Assembly: GCF_008329565.1 (NCBI RefSeq)
Contig: NZ_NPKT01000006.1
Span: 62,001 to 126,000 of the forward strand
From: Mycolicibacterium sp. P1-5
GTDB taxonomy: Bacteria; Actinomycetota; Actinomycetes; Mycobacteriales; Mycobacteriaceae
Direction: 5' to 3'
Length of the DNA: 64,000 nucleotides
This document shows, one piece after another, positions 38,792 through 47,771 of the stretch. The notes beneath the pieces were generated by a model. The model ran no database searches. It worked only from the letters and a program-made list of their open reading frames with translations, and had not been told where the DNA came from. A program made the position numbers and the translations under genes. How positions within the stretch are numbered: the stretch's first letter is position 1; each line of letters opens with the position of its first letter.

Positions 38792-39164
38792 GCAGGGGGC
38801 GTCCCTGCGGGTCGCGCACCTTATCGGTGAGGATCAGGATTCCGTCCACGATGCCCCAGATGACCGCACCGATTCCGCAGGTGACGAGCCCCACAAGCAG
38901 TTGAGCGATGCCCAGCCCGGTGTATCCCAGATAAATCCGGCCGATGCCGACGAGACCGAACAACCCCAGCAGCTGCAGTAGACCGGCAACCACCTTGGAC
39001 TTGTCCGACAGTGGTTCGCCGGTGACGGGGTGACGCCCGAACGGTGCCGAGGGGTCGACGTAGCCACCCGGGCCCGGATACTGCGGTGGCATCGGGTAAT
39101 TCGGCGGGGGCTGGTAGTTGGGCGGCGGTGCGCCGTCGGGGCCTCCGAACTGCGGCTCAGTCAT
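38781..39164 (-). CDS. TM2-domain protein
   Basis: This 127-aa protein has a Pro/Tyr/Gly-rich N-terminal tail (PPPNYQPPPNYPMPPQYPGP) and a C-terminal TM2 domain of two helices joined by a short Asp-containing turn (LLGLFGLVGIGRIYLGYTG, then CGIGAVIWGIVDGILIL). KSKVVAGLLQL at the first helix is typical. ATG 39164 (MTEPQFGGP) is chosen. The frame extends to 39239, but those codons are not conserved-looking. The function of mycobacterial TM2 proteins is not established. Confidence 0.85.
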   Translation of the reverse strand: MTEPQFGGPDGAPPPNYQPPPNYPMPPQYPGPGGYVDPSAPFGRHPVTGEPLSDKSKVVAGLLQLLGLFGLVGIGRIYLGYTGLGIAQLLVGLVTCGIGAVIWGIVDGILILTDKVRDPQGRPLRDG

Positions 39165-39244
39165 GCCCCACAGCATGCCAGAGCGGAGGCCAACCCAGAA
39201 GAGTGCAAATTTGTCGGATCCGGCGGCAAGAGAAAGCACAGCCC

Positions 39245-40609
39245 CTAATTAAGCGGCGTCATCTCCTGCAGCATGGTGGGCACCAGCTCACTGACTGTCG
39301 GGTGGATGTGCATGGTGCGCGATATCGCGGTGTAGGGCTTCTTGGCAGACATGATGTCGAGGATCGAATGGATGACCTCATCACCACCGACACCGAGGAC
39401 GGCGGCACCGAGGATTTCCTCGCTGTCGGCGTCGACGACGATCTGCATGAAGCCTTCAGTCTCACCCTTTTCCACCGCCCGCCCGACCCTCGTCATCGGT
39501 CGCTTGCCGACCAATGCCCGCCGTCCAGACTTCCGTACCTGCTCGACGGTCATGCCGGCGCGGCCAAGCGGTGGGTCGATGTAGAGCGCGTAGGTGGGCA
39601 CCCGGTCGCTGACCCGGCGCGGATCATCGTCGAGCAGGTTCGCGGCCACGATCTCGAAGTCGTTGTAGGAGGTGTGGGTGAAGGCACCCTTGCCATTGCA
39701 GTCCCCCATGGCCCAGATGTGCTCGGCAGTGGTGCGCAATTGGTCGTCGACGACGATATAGCCGCGGCCGTCGACTTCGACCCCGGCCCGGTCCAGGCCG
39801 AGGTCGTCGGTGTTGGGTTGACGACCCACCGCCATCAACAGGTGTGAACCGGCGATGGGTGCCGCACCGTCGTACGGCACCACTTCGAAGCCGTTGTCTC
39901 GCTTGCTGAATCGCAGATCTGACGCGTCGGTCACGACGGTGATGCCTTCGGCCGTGAGGATCTCCTTGATCGCCGCGGAGATGTCGTCGTCTTCGCGCGG
40001 GGTGAGCCGCGGTCCGCGTTCGAGGACAGTGACACGGGCGCCGAACCGGCGATACATCTGAGCGAACTCCAGGCCGATGTAGCTGCCGCCGACGATCACG
40101 AGATGTTCGGGCAAAGTGTCGAGTTCGAGGATGCCGACATTGGTCAGGTAGTCGATATCGGACAACCCCGGCAGGTCGGGCGCCACCGCCCGGCCACCGA
40201 CATTGAGGAAGATCCGGTCGGCCGTCAGGACCACGTCGTCGATGCGGACGGTGTGGGGGTCGGTGAACCGGGCGTGGCCGCGGATCAGGGTACACCCTGG
40301 CATGCCGCCGATCCACGACTCGAGGCCGCTGCGATCGCCCTGCACGATTCCGTCCTTGCGCGCCTTGACCTTCACCATGTCGACGGTGATGTCACCGGTG
40401 AACACCCCGTAGTCGGTGCCGCGGCGCGCGGTATGGGCGGTGTGCGCGCTGGCCACCATGGTCTTGGTCGGTATGCAACCGGAGTTGACGCACGTTCCGC
40501 CGACGAGCTTGCGTTCGATCACCGCGACCGTCTGGCCCGCGTCGGTCAGCCGCCCAGCCAAGGGAGGACCGGCCTGCCCGGCACCGACGACGATCGCATC
40601 GAACTTCAT
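39245..40609 (-). CDS. FAD-dependent pyridine nucleotide-disulfide oxidoreductase (MerA/RclA-like)
   Basis: This 454-aa class I flavin disulfide reductase has the FAD motif VVGAGQAGPPLAGRL, redox pair Cys40/Cys45 (GGTCVNSGCIPTKT), NAD(P)H motif IVGGSYIGLEFAQMY, a second FAD motif with MGDCNG, and the dimer-domain His pair HIHPTVSELVPT. It lacks the N-terminal HMA domain and C-terminal vicinal cysteines of mercuric reductase, so it is closer to RclA-like or general dithiol reductases. GGGGGATTG precedes ATG 40609. It sits between two conserved blocks whose usual genomic neighbours differ. Substrate unknown. Confidence 0.88.
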   Translation of the reverse strand: MKFDAIVVGAGQAGPPLAGRLTDAGQTVAVIERKLVGGTCVNSGCIPTKTMVASAHTAHTARRGTDYGVFTGDITVDMVKVKARKDGIVQGDRSGLESWIGGMPGCTLIRGHARFTDPHTVRIDDVVLTADRIFLNVGGRAVAPDLPGLSDIDYLTNVGILELDTLPEHLVIVGGSYIGLEFAQMYRRFGARVTVLERGPRLTPREDDDISAAIKEILTAEGITVVTDASDLRFSKRDNGFEVVPYDGAAPIAGSHLLMAVGRQPNTDDLGLDRAGVEVDGRGYIVVDDQLRTTAEHIWAMGDCNGKGAFTHTSYNDFEIVAANLLDDDPRRVSDRVPTYALYIDPPLGRAGMTVEQVRKSGRRALVGKRPMTRVGRAVEKGETEGFMQIVVDADSEEILGAAVLGVGGDEVIHSILDIMSAKKPYTAISRTMHIHPTVSELVPTMLQEMTPLN

Positions 40610-40614
40610 CAATC

Positions 40615-40636
40615 CCCCGGTCGCTTCGCTCCTGCC
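40615..40636. repeat. Short GC-rich dispersed repeat
   Basis: The minus strand reads GAGCGAAGCGACCGGGG, close to the GAGCGGAGCGACGGG inserted in cydA at 23160-23182. It supplies the region just upstream of the oxidoreductase start, including its G-rich ribosome binding site. Confidence 0.4.
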
Positions 40637-40647
40637 CGCCGGGTGCG

Positions 40648-41148
40648 TCACGCCAAACTCACGCCCGCGAGATACACGATCACGAACCCACCGACGATTG
40701 CAATCGCATCCTCGATCAGCGCCGCAGGCCGGTCGTTGCCGAACTTCGCAGCAAGTGCGCCCCGAGCCTGCGCGCCGCCCATAGTCCCGAGGACCGCACC
40801 GATCATGCCGGCGCCGATGGCACTGAAGATGTGACCAAACGGCGTGCCGATCACCGCACCGGCCAGCGCGCCGATGAGGATCCGTGTCCCGAACTGCGCG
40901 GGCACCTTACGACTCGGAGTCTTGGGCAGCTGATCGGTGATCAGTTCGCCAATCGCGAGAATGCTCAGCAGAACCACCGCGATGACGTTGCCGAGCCAAG
41001 AAGACCAGTGCCCGTGCGGGGCGTCTGCGAGGTTGATCCAGCCGAGGAATGCTCCCCAGGCCAGGACGGCCAACGGCGTCATCGCGCGCAGACCCGCCAC
41101 GATGCCGATGAGTAGCGCGAACAGCAGAGCGAGAAGCACGTAGTTCAT
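40648..41148 (-). CDS. DUF4126 membrane protein
   Basis: This 166-aa protein has about four helices, starting LLALLFALLIGIVAGLRAMT (a Gly-Leu-Arg-Ala-Met-Thr-Pro signature of DUF4126), with ITDQLPKTPSR in a loop and a Gly-rich AGAVIGTPFG helix. The function is unknown. Its position after hisG matches Rv2120c. AAGGGC lies before the ATG. It is followed by the flavin oxidoreductase. Confidence 0.85.
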   Translation of the reverse strand: MNYVLLALLFALLIGIVAGLRAMTPLAVLAWGAFLGWINLADAPHGHWSSWLGNVIAVVLLSILAIGELITDQLPKTPSRKVPAQFGTRILIGALAGAVIGTPFGHIFSAIGAGMIGAVLGTMGGAQARGALAAKFGNDRPAALIEDAIAIVGGFVIVYLAGVSLA

Positions 41149-41214
41149 GGCAGCCCTTCGACCGGAGGTGTCGTACAGGACGCTAACACCGCGAGCGGTC
41201 CGCCGCGGAACGAA

Positions 41215-42069
41215 TCAGAAGCGGCAGAACCTGATGTCGGAGGCCAGAATCGCCTTGGCCCCGATGGCCGCGAGCTCATCCATGATCGCATTGACGTCGC
41301 GGCGCGGCACCAAGGCGCGTACCGCCACCCAGTCCGGGTCGGCCAGCGGCGCGATCGTGGGCGACTCCAGGCCCGGCGTGATCTCGGTGGCCCGGTCGAG
41401 CACCGTACGCGGACAGTCGTAGTCGAGCATCAGGTACTGCTGGCCGAAAACCACGCCTTGGACGCGAGCGGCCAACTGGTCACGCGCTGCCCGGTTCTCG
41501 TCATCGCCGTTACCGGCCCGCTCGATCAGTACCGCTTCCGAATCACACAGCGAGTCACCGAAAGCCACCAGATCGTGCAACCGCAGTGTCCGGCCGGAGC
41601 CCACCACGTCGGCGATCGCATCGGCAACGCCCAGCTGGATCGAGATCTCGACGGCACCGTCCAACCGGATCACCGTCGCTTCGATTCCCTTGCCTGCCAG
41701 ATCTTTTCGGACAAGGTTTGGGTAAGCGGTGGCGATGCGCTTGCCAGCCAGGTCCGCGACCGTCCACTGCCGCCCGGCCGGTGCCGCATAGCGGAAGCTG
41801 GACGAACCGAAGCCCAGCGCCAGTCGCTCGGTCACCGGGGCGTCGGATTCGGCGGCCAGGTCACGGCCGGTGATCCCGAAGTCGAGCTGCCCGGAACCCA
41901 CGTAAATCGCGATGTCCTTGGGCCGCAGGAAAAAGAATTCGACACCGTTGACCGGATCGATGACGGTGAGGTCCTTCGGATCGGTGCGCCGACGGTAACC
42001 GGCCTCCGACAGGATCTCGGCGGCTGATTCGGACAGCGCTCCCTTGTTGGGTACGGCAACGCGCAACAT
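41215..42069 (-). CDS. hisG: ATP phosphoribosyltransferase (long form)
   Basis: HisG (284 aa) commits PRPP and ATP to histidine biosynthesis. The catalytic domains begin [20 protein letters not shown] and include DFGITGRDL and [16 protein letters not shown] (PRPP loop). The C-terminal regulatory ACT-like domain (about residues 210-284) makes it the long, histidine-inhibited form that needs no HisZ. ATG 42069 follows AGGTGG and is preferred over the GTG at 42078. It lies directly after hisE. Confidence 0.96.
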   Translation of the reverse strand: MLRVAVPNKGALSESAAEILSEAGYRRRTDPKDLTVIDPVNGVEFFFLRPKDIAIYVGSGQLDFGITGRDLAAESDAPVTERLALGFGSSSFRYAAPAGRQWTVADLAGKRIATAYPNLVRKDLAGKGIEATVIRLDGAVEISIQLGVADAIADVVGSGRTLRLHDLVAFGDSLCDSEAVLIERAGNGDDENRAARDQLAARVQGVVFGQQYLMLDYDCPRTVLDRATEITPGLESPTIAPLADPDWVAVRALVPRRDVNAIMDELAAIGAKAILASDIRFCRF

Positions 42070-42078
42070 GGCAGCCAC

Positions 42079-42360
42079 CTACAGCTTCCGATAGATGTCG
42101 TCGAGGGTCAGTCCGCGGGCGACCATCAACACCTGCGCCCAATACAGCAGCTGGCTGATCTCCTCGGCCAGCGCCTCGTCGGATTCGTGTTCGGCGGCCA
42201 GCCACACTTCGCCGGCTTCCTCAAGGATCTTCTTGCCGAGGGCGTGCACACCGCCGTCCAGCGCGGCGACGGTGGCGCTGCCCGCGGGCCGGGTGCGGGC
42301 TCGCTCCCCCAGTTCGGCGAACAGTTCCTCGAAGGTCTTCACGGCCTGCGATTGTTCCAT
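42079..42360 (-). CDS. hisE: Phosphoribosyl-ATP pyrophosphatase
   Basis: HisE (93 aa) performs the second step of histidine synthesis, releasing pyrophosphate from phosphoribosyl-ATP. The all-alpha MazG-like fold has metal-binding [15 protein letters not shown] and [19 protein letters not shown]. It is a stand-alone HisE, not fused to HisI, as usual in mycobacteria. The hisE-hisG pair is separate from the main his operon. A divergent lipoprotein gene starts 55 bp upstream. Confidence 0.95.
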   Translation of the reverse strand: MEQSQAVKTFEELFAELGERARTRPAGSATVAALDGGVHALGKKILEEAGEVWLAAEHESDEALAEEISQLLYWAQVLMVARGLTLDDIYRKL

Positions 42361-42400
42361 GCGCTCGGGTGCGCCGTCACGGCGGTTTCCAGTCGAAGGC

Positions 42401-42406
42401 TAGGCT
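42401..42406 (+). promoter_or_regulatory. -10 box of the 42415 lipoprotein gene
   Basis: TAGGCT ends 8 nt before the GTG start at 42415. There is no ribosome binding site, consistent with a leaderless mRNA. Confidence 0.5.
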
Positions 42407-42414
42407 GGCATTCC

Positions 42415-43002
42415 GTGCGAGGATCCCGGCCACTGTTCGTCCTGGGCGCAGCCGTCCTGGCCATGGCCGGCTGTTCCAACCCGATCGTCACGACCAAAGA
42501 GACCGGTGAGCAAACCGCCCCACCACAGGCTGGCACGACTTCAGCTCGCCCCAGCAATGACAAGCTGGCCAATGCGTTCGACTTCTACACCAGGACCGAC
42601 GACATTCACTCGGGCTACTACTTCGCCAGCCCGAGCGGCAGCTGGCGCTGCGTGATCGTCCCCCGTACGTGGGCTGGATGCCAGTCGAGCTCGGGAACCG
42701 GACGCATCGGCGTCGCAGGGGCGCCGGAGACGGTGACCGACGACAGCGGGCAAAGCGTCGCACCCAACTCGATCGTGGTGCGCACGCAAGGCGATCCACA
42801 GTTCACCTCGGTGCCGGCCGAGCAGTTCAAACCTCCGTCGGGTACGCCGAAGACATTGCCGTTCAACAAGATTCTCGCCGCCGCCGGATTCCGGTGCAAC
42901 ATTCAACAGGAGGCCGGCATCTCGTGTGTGAGCGAACAGACCGGCAAGGGCTTCACCTTTTCCAACACCGGCGCCAGCTGGCAATACACCGACGTGCCCT
43001 AA
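42415..43002 (+). CDS. Putative lipoprotein
   Basis: This 195-aa protein has a short signal peptide and lipobox LAMAGC (Cys20), then a Thr/Gln/Pro linker. A probable beta-rich domain with four Cys follows (WRCVIVPRTWAGCQS, GFRCNIQQEAGISCVSEQTG), likely forming two disulfides outside the membrane. No family name is recognised. GTG 42415 is chosen from the signal peptide and the leaderless-type promoter. The longer frame from 42187 crosses hisE and is rejected. It converges on the sugar porter gene. Confidence 0.8.
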   Translation: MRGSRPLFVLGAAVLAMAGCSNPIVTTKETGEQTAPPQAGTTSARPSNDKLANAFDFYTRTDDIHSGYYFASPSGSWRCVIVPRTWAGCQSSSGTGRIGVAGAPETVTDDSGQSVAPNSIVVRTQGDPQFTSVPAEQFKPPSGTPKTLPFNKILAAAGFRCNIQQEAGISCVSEQTGKGFTFSNTGASWQYTDVP

Positions 43003-43039
43003 GCCAACAGCGAGGCCGGGGCGATCGACTTGATCAGCA

Positions 43040-44509
43040 CTAGCCGGAATGCGCCGGCGGCTTGTCCTCGTGCAGGATCTCGGCGTGCATGTCCTCCAGC
43101 GAGACACCTTTGGTCTCGTGGACCCATTTCCACACGAACAGTCCCGACAGCACCGCGCATAGCCCGTAGAACCCGTAGGCCAGGCCCAGGTGGTCGCGCA
43201 GTCCGGGGAACGTCACGGTGATCAACCAGTTCGCTGCCCACTGACCGGCCGCAGCGAGCCCGAGTGCGGCCGCTCGGATGCGGTTCGGGAACATCTCGCC
43301 CAGCAACACCCAGACGACCGGTCCCCAGGACATACCGAACGCCACGACGAAGAGGTTTGCGGCGATCAGCGCGATGATTCCGGACGCGCCAGGCAGGTTC
43401 GGCTTCCCGTCGACCAGAGTCGCGTTGGCGAAGATGATCGCCATCGTGATCAAGGTGACGGCCATGCCGGACGAGCCGATCAGCAACAGCGGCTTGCGTC
43501 CGATTTTGTCGATCAGCGCGATGGCGATCAGCGTGGTGGCCACGTTCACCACTGAAGTGATCACGGTGTAGATGGCCGACTGATCAGCGTCGAATCCGAC
43601 GGCCTGCCACAACACGTTCGAGTAGTAGAAGATCACGTTGATGCCGACGAACTGCTGGAAGATAGACAGCCCTAACCCAACCCACACGATTCCGTAGAGC
43701 CCGCCGGTCGGCTTGCGTAGATCCCGCCACGACGGCTTGTCCTCCCGCTCCAGCGTCTCGCGGATGCGGGAGATCGTGATCTCGAGGTTCTTCTCGCCCA
43801 GCAGCATGGTAAGCACTCGGCGCGCCTCGGGAATCTTGTGGCTGGCCACCAGATACCGCGGCGATTCCGGGATGGTGAACGCCAGCGACCCATAGAGGAT
43901 CGCGGGAACAGCCATCGCCAGGAACATCCACCGCCAGGCGTCGAGCCCGAGCCACAGTTCCTTGTTCGGGCCGCCGGCGGCGTGCTGGAGAAGCCAGTTG
44001 ATGACAAATGACAGGAAGATGCCGGACACGATGGCCAACTGCTGTAGCGAGCCGAGTCGGCCGCGGATGTGCGGCGGAGATGTCTCGGCGATGTAGGCCG
44101 GTGCGATCACCGACGCGACGCCCACCCCGATGCCGCCGACGATGCGGAAGATGACGACCGTCGTGACATTGGGCGCCAGCCCCGTGCCGATGGCGCTTAT
44201 GAGGAAGAACACCGCGGCGATTTTCATCACGGAGATCCGGCCGATGCGGTCGGCGATCCGTCCCGCCGACATTGCGCCGACGGCGGCACCGAGCAACGCC
44301 GATGCGACGGCGAATCCGAGCTCGGTGTTACCGATGCCGAAGTCTTCCTGAATCGAGTCGACCGCACCGTTGATCACCGCGCTGTCGTAGCCGAAGAGCA
44401 GACCGCCCAGGGCGGCTACCGAAGCGATCCGGACCGCCGTGCCGCCCGAGGAGAATTCCGCGTCCTCGAGTCCCGTGGGCGAGTCGCTGGTGGGTCCTTG
44501 GCCGGCCAT
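43040..44509 (-). CDS. Sugar porter, MFS superfamily (glucose permease GlcP-like)
   Basis: This 489-aa twelve-helix transporter has all sugar-porter signatures: GGLLFGYDSAVINGA in helix 1, GRIADRIGR after helix 2, the R-X-G-hexapeptide region with YIAETSPPHIRGRLGS, PESPRYLVA after helix 6, QQFVGINVIFYYSN in helix 7 and a C-terminal VHETKGVSLEDM. Bacterial homologues are H+-coupled glucose, xylose or galactose importers. The location near hisE/metH suggests GlcP of M. smegmatis. ATG 44509 follows AGGACG. Proximity to gnd-zwf supports glucose as substrate (inference). Confidence 0.9.
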   Translation of the reverse strand: MAGQGPTSDSPTGLEDAEFSSGGTAVRIASVAALGGLLFGYDSAVINGAVDSIQEDFGIGNTELGFAVASALLGAAVGAMSAGRIADRIGRISVMKIAAVFFLISAIGTGLAPNVTTVVIFRIVGGIGVGVASVIAPAYIAETSPPHIRGRLGSLQQLAIVSGIFLSFVINWLLQHAAGGPNKELWLGLDAWRWMFLAMAVPAILYGSLAFTIPESPRYLVASHKIPEARRVLTMLLGEKNLEITISRIRETLEREDKPSWRDLRKPTGGLYGIVWVGLGLSIFQQFVGINVIFYYSNVLWQAVGFDADQSAIYTVITSVVNVATTLIAIALIDKIGRKPLLLIGSSGMAVTLITMAIIFANATLVDGKPNLPGASGIIALIAANLFVVAFGMSWGPVVWVLLGEMFPNRIRAAALGLAAAGQWAANWLITVTFPGLRDHLGLAYGFYGLCAVLSGLFVWKWVHETKGVSLEDMHAEILHEDKPPAHSG

Positions 44510-44596
44510 GAGGCGTCCTTTCCGCAGCACTGCGAAACCTGGTGGCAACTACGATCGCACAGTCGCGGCCGCACCACGCCGATATCGGTCAGCCGT

Positions 44597-45280
44597 TCAG
44601 GCCGAGCGTTCGTGCAGCCCCGACTCCAGCTCTGTGTAGATCTGTCGCAGCTGCGGAATGCCCAGGCCGACGAGCGATGAAACGTGGCGCCGTCGGACGC
44701 TGCCCGGCACCTCGACCTCGTTGGGCACCACCAGCACTGGGCAGCCCGCCGCTTCGGCGGCCGCAGTGCCGGTGGTCGAATCCTCAATGGCCAGACAATC
44801 CTTCGCCATCAGGCCGAGGAGTTCGGCGGCGCGCAGGTAGACGTCCGGTGCGGGCTTCCCGTCCGGCACCTCGTCACCGCAGACTGTCACCGAAAAGTAA
44901 TGCCGGCCAATGCTATTGAGGGCGTTTTCGGTCAGTCCCCGACGGGTGTTGGTGACCAGCGCCATGGGCACGCCCGCGGCCAGCAACGCATCGAGCAGTT
45001 CCCGAGCGCCGGGACACCACGGCAGCCCGCTCGTGAACAGTTCTCCGACGTAGTCGTGCATCCAGTCGGCGACCTGCGCCATGTGCTGCGGGTCGGGGTC
45101 CAGACCCAGGTCAGCGAATACGATGCGGATCACGCCGTCGGCCGAACCACCCACGGTGGCGTCGCGGACCTCGGGTGTCAATACCCGGCCGTGACGGGTG
45201 TACAGCTCGTTGATCGCGACGTCCCAAAGCTTTTCGGAGTCGACGAGAGTGCCGTCCATATCCCATAAGACCGCTCGCAC
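44597..45280 (-). CDS. HAD-superfamily phosphatase/phosphomutase
   Basis: This 227-aa HAD hydrolase has motif I VLWDMDGTLVDSE (nucleophile Asp7, acid Asp9), a helical cap (about residues 15-85), motif II VTNTRRG, motif III Lys in GKPAPDVYL and motif IV AIEDSTTGTAAA. The cap type and DGTLVDSE match the beta-phosphoglucomutase/sugar-phosphatase group. The substrate is unknown. GTG 45280 (or 45286) places the start next to motif I. It is divergent from gnd with 77 bp between, and downstream lies the sugar porter on the same strand, so a sugar-phosphate role is plausible. Confidence 0.87.
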   Translation of the reverse strand: MRAVLWDMDGTLVDSEKLWDVAINELYTRHGRVLTPEVRDATVGGSADGVIRIVFADLGLDPDPQHMAQVADWMHDYVGELFTSGLPWCPGARELLDALLAAGVPMALVTNTRRGLTENALNSIGRHYFSVTVCGDEVPDGKPAPDVYLRAAELLGLMAKDCLAIEDSTTGTAAAEAAGCPVLVVPNEVEVPGSVRRRHVSSLVGLGIPQLRQIYTELESGLHERSA

Positions 45281-45345
45281 GCCCACGATTGTGCCACGGG
45301 AGCGGTGATGACTTCGAATCCGGCGAAGTTGCTGCAAGAGCTCAC

Positions 45346-45351
45346 TAGGGT
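45346..45351 (+). promoter_or_regulatory. -10 box of gnd (leaderless)
   Basis: TAGGGT ends 6 nt before the gnd ATG. Confidence 0.5.
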
Positions 45352-45357
45352 GGTGCC

Positions 45358-46380
45358 ATGCAACTCGGAATGATCGGTTTGGGTCGAATGGGAGCGAACC
45401 TGGTTCGCCGGTTGATGCGCGACGGGCACAGTTGCGTCGTCTATGACGTCAACCCGGCCGCGGTCAGTGAGCTGGAGGCCGAGGGCGCCGTCGGCGGGGC
45501 CAGCCTCGCCGAGTTCGTCGACAAGCTCGACGGCCCGCGCGCCATCTGGCTGATGCTGCCCGCCGCGATCGTCGACTCGACCCTTGACGCCCTCACGCCG
45601 CTGCTCTCGGCCGGGGATACCGTGATCGATGGTGGCAACTCGTATTACCGCGACGACATCACCCGGGCGCAGAAGATCGCCGAAAGTGGGGTGCACTACG
45701 TCGATGTCGGGACCAGTGGCGGTGTGTGGGGCCTGGACCGCGGCTACTGTTTGATGATCGGCGGCGAGACCGACGTCATTGCCCGGCTCGATCCGATCTT
45801 CAAAACCATCGCGCCGGGCGTCGGTACCGCCGAGCCCACCCCGAGCCGCCCGGCCGACACGGCCGGAACCGCACCGGAGGGCTATCTGCACTGTGGCCCC
45901 AACGGCGCCGGGCACTTCGTGAAGATGGTCCACAACGGTGTCGAGTACGGGATGATGGCGGCCATCGCCGAAGGGCTGAGCATCATCAAGCACGCCGATG
46001 CAGGACAACCCGATCGCTTGAACAAGGAAGTCGACGCCGAGACCACTCCCCTGCGCGACCCGTGGGCCTACCAGTACGACATCAACGTCGGTGAGGTAGC
46101 CGAGGTCTGGCGCCGCGGATCGGTGGTCGGATCGTGGCTGGTCGACCTGATCGCCGACGCGTTCGCCGCATCACCGGATCTCGACCAGTTTTCCGGGCGG
46201 GTGTCCGATTCCGGTGAAGGGCGCTGGACGGTGCTCGCCGCCGTGGACGAAGGCGTTCCCGCCCCGGTCATCACCACCGCGCTCTACGAGCGCTTCCAGT
46301 CCCGTCAGCTCGGTGAGTTCAGCGACCAGATCTGCTCGGCCATGCGCAGTGAATTCGGCGGCCACGCGGAGAAGAAATGA
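45358..46380 (+). CDS. gnd: 6-phosphogluconate dehydrogenase, decarboxylating
   Basis: This 340-aa short-form enzyme oxidises 6-phosphogluconate to ribulose 5-phosphate and CO2. The Rossmann motif GLGRMGANL (residues 7-15), the substrate loop GTSGGVWG (118-125) and catalytic Lys189 in GHFVKMVHNGVEYG are present. The short GndA-type length (about 330 aa, against 470 for E. coli) and cofactor loop VYDVNP (acidic Asp30) suggest NAD+ preference (inference). It overlaps zwf by 4 nt (ATGA), so steps 1 and 3 of the oxidative pentose phosphate pathway are coupled. Confidence 0.95.
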   Translation: MQLGMIGLGRMGANLVRRLMRDGHSCVVYDVNPAAVSELEAEGAVGGASLAEFVDKLDGPRAIWLMLPAAIVDSTLDALTPLLSAGDTVIDGGNSYYRDDITRAQKIAESGVHYVDVGTSGGVWGLDRGYCLMIGGETDVIARLDPIFKTIAPGVGTAEPTPSRPADTAGTAPEGYLHCGPNGAGHFVKMVHNGVEYGMMAAIAEGLSIIKHADAGQPDRLNKEVDAETTPLRDPWAYQYDINVGEVAEVWRRGSVVGSWLVDLIADAFAASPDLDQFSGRVSDSGEGRWTVLAAVDEGVPAPVITTALYERFQSRQLGEFSDQICSAMRSEFGGHAEKK

Positions 46381-47771
46381 CGCCCGTGAACGCTTCTGCC
46401 GCTGATGTTTTGGTGATCTTCGGTATTACCGGGGACCTGGCCAAAAAGATGACCTTCCGGTCGCTGTACCGCCTGGAGCGCCGCGGACTGCTCGACTGCC
46501 CGATCGTCGGCGTCGCACTTGACGACTGGTCCGCCGACACCCTGCGGGAACACGCCAGAGCAGCGATCGAGGCGACCGGCGAACCGGTGGACGACGACGT
46601 CTTCGCCCGATTCGCAGGTCGGCTGTCGATGGTCTCGGGTGATTTCGCCGACCCGGTGACATACGACAAGGTCGCTGCGGTGATCAAGGGCCGGGCGAAT
46701 CCGGTGTTCTATCTGGAGATCCCGCCGTCGCTGTTCGGGCGGGTGGTGGACGGCCTCGCCGGCGCCGGCCTCACCGACAACGCGCGCGTCGTGGTGGAAA
46801 AGCCGTTCGGACACGACCTTTCGTCGGCCAAGGCGCTCAACGACGAGCTGAGTGCACACCTGCAGGAGTGGCAGATCTACCGCATCGACCACTTTCTGGG
46901 CAAGGAACCGGCGATGGACATCCGCTACATCCGGTTCTCCAACTCGATCATCGAGCCGCTGTGGAATCGCGACCGGATCGAGGCCGTACAAATCACGATG
47001 GCCGAGAACTTCGGCGTCGACGATCGCGGCCACTTCTACGATCCGGTCGGGGCGCTGCGCGACGTCGTGCAGAACCACCTGCTGCAGTTGATCGGGCTGA
47101 TCGCCGCCGAACCGTCCAGTGGCGGCCCGGACGGCTTCCGGGACAAGCGTGTCGAACTGTTCAAGTGCATCCGGCCCGCCGACCCCAAGCACTACGTCCG
47201 CGGCCAGTACGCCGGCTACCTGGAGGTCGACGGTGTCGCGCCCGACTCGCAGACCGAGACCTTCACGGCGTTGAAGTTGTACATCGACAACTGGCGCTGG
47301 TCGGGTGTGCCGTTCTTCATCCGGGCGGGCAAGGCACTTCCGATGCGGGCCACCGAAATCCGGGTGATCTTCAAGCGGCCGCCTGCGCTGCCGTTCCTGC
47401 CGAAGATCGACGAACAGAACGAATTCATCTTCCGGATCGACCCGAGCCCCGGAGTGGACTTCGTGCTGCAGGCCAAGGAATCCGGTGCCGACGCCACCCG
47501 CGCGGTCAACCTCTGCCTGGTGTTCGCCGACGAGATGGCCGAAGCCCCCGAACCGTATGAGCGGCTTCTGAACGACGCCATGCACGGTGACTCCAGCCAA
47601 TTCATCCGGGAGGATGGTGTGGAGGAGACCTGGCGGATCGTGCAGCCGCTGCTCGATTCGCCACCGCCGGTCGAGGTCTACGCACCGGGGTCGTGGGGAC
47701 CGCAGGGCGCCGACGCCCTGGTCGCCGGATACCCGGCCTGGCGTCAACCCTGGCTGCCCGCGCACCAGTGA
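46377..47771 (+). CDS. zwf: Glucose-6-phosphate 1-dehydrogenase
   Basis: This 464-aa enzyme makes 6-phosphogluconolactone and reduced cofactor. GITGDLAKK (residues 16-24) binds the nucleotide, EKPFG (141-145) is conserved and RIDHFLGKE (169-177) contains the catalytic His. The start overlaps the gnd stop and the stop overlaps the glycosidase start, forming a tight three-gene operon. A 6-phosphogluconolactonase gene is absent from the cluster. Confidence 0.95.
   Translation: MTPVNASAADVLVIFGITGDLAKKMTFRSLYRLERRGLLDCPIVGVALDDWSADTLREHARAAIEATGEPVDDDVFARFAGRLSMVSGDFADPVTYDKVAAVIKGRANPVFYLEIPPSLFGRVVDGLAGAGLTDNARVVVEKPFGHDLSSAKALNDELSAHLQEWQIYRIDHFLGKEPAMDIRYIRFSNSIIEPLWNRDRIEAVQITMAENFGVDDRGHFYDPVGALRDVVQNHLLQLIGLIAAEPSSGGPDGFRDKRVELFKCIRPADPKHYVRGQYAGYLEVDGVAPDSQTETFTALKLYIDNWRWSGVPFFIRAGKALPMRATEIRVIFKRPPALPFLPKIDEQNEFIFRIDPSPGVDFVLQAKESGADATRAVNLCLVFADEMAEAPEPYERLLNDAMHGDSSQFIREDGVEETWRIVQPLLDSPPPVEVYAPGSWGPQGADALVAGYPAWRQPWLPAHQ

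Noticed and set aside
46305..47765. 486-codon minus-strand frame
   Set aside because: Antisense to zwf with no motif.
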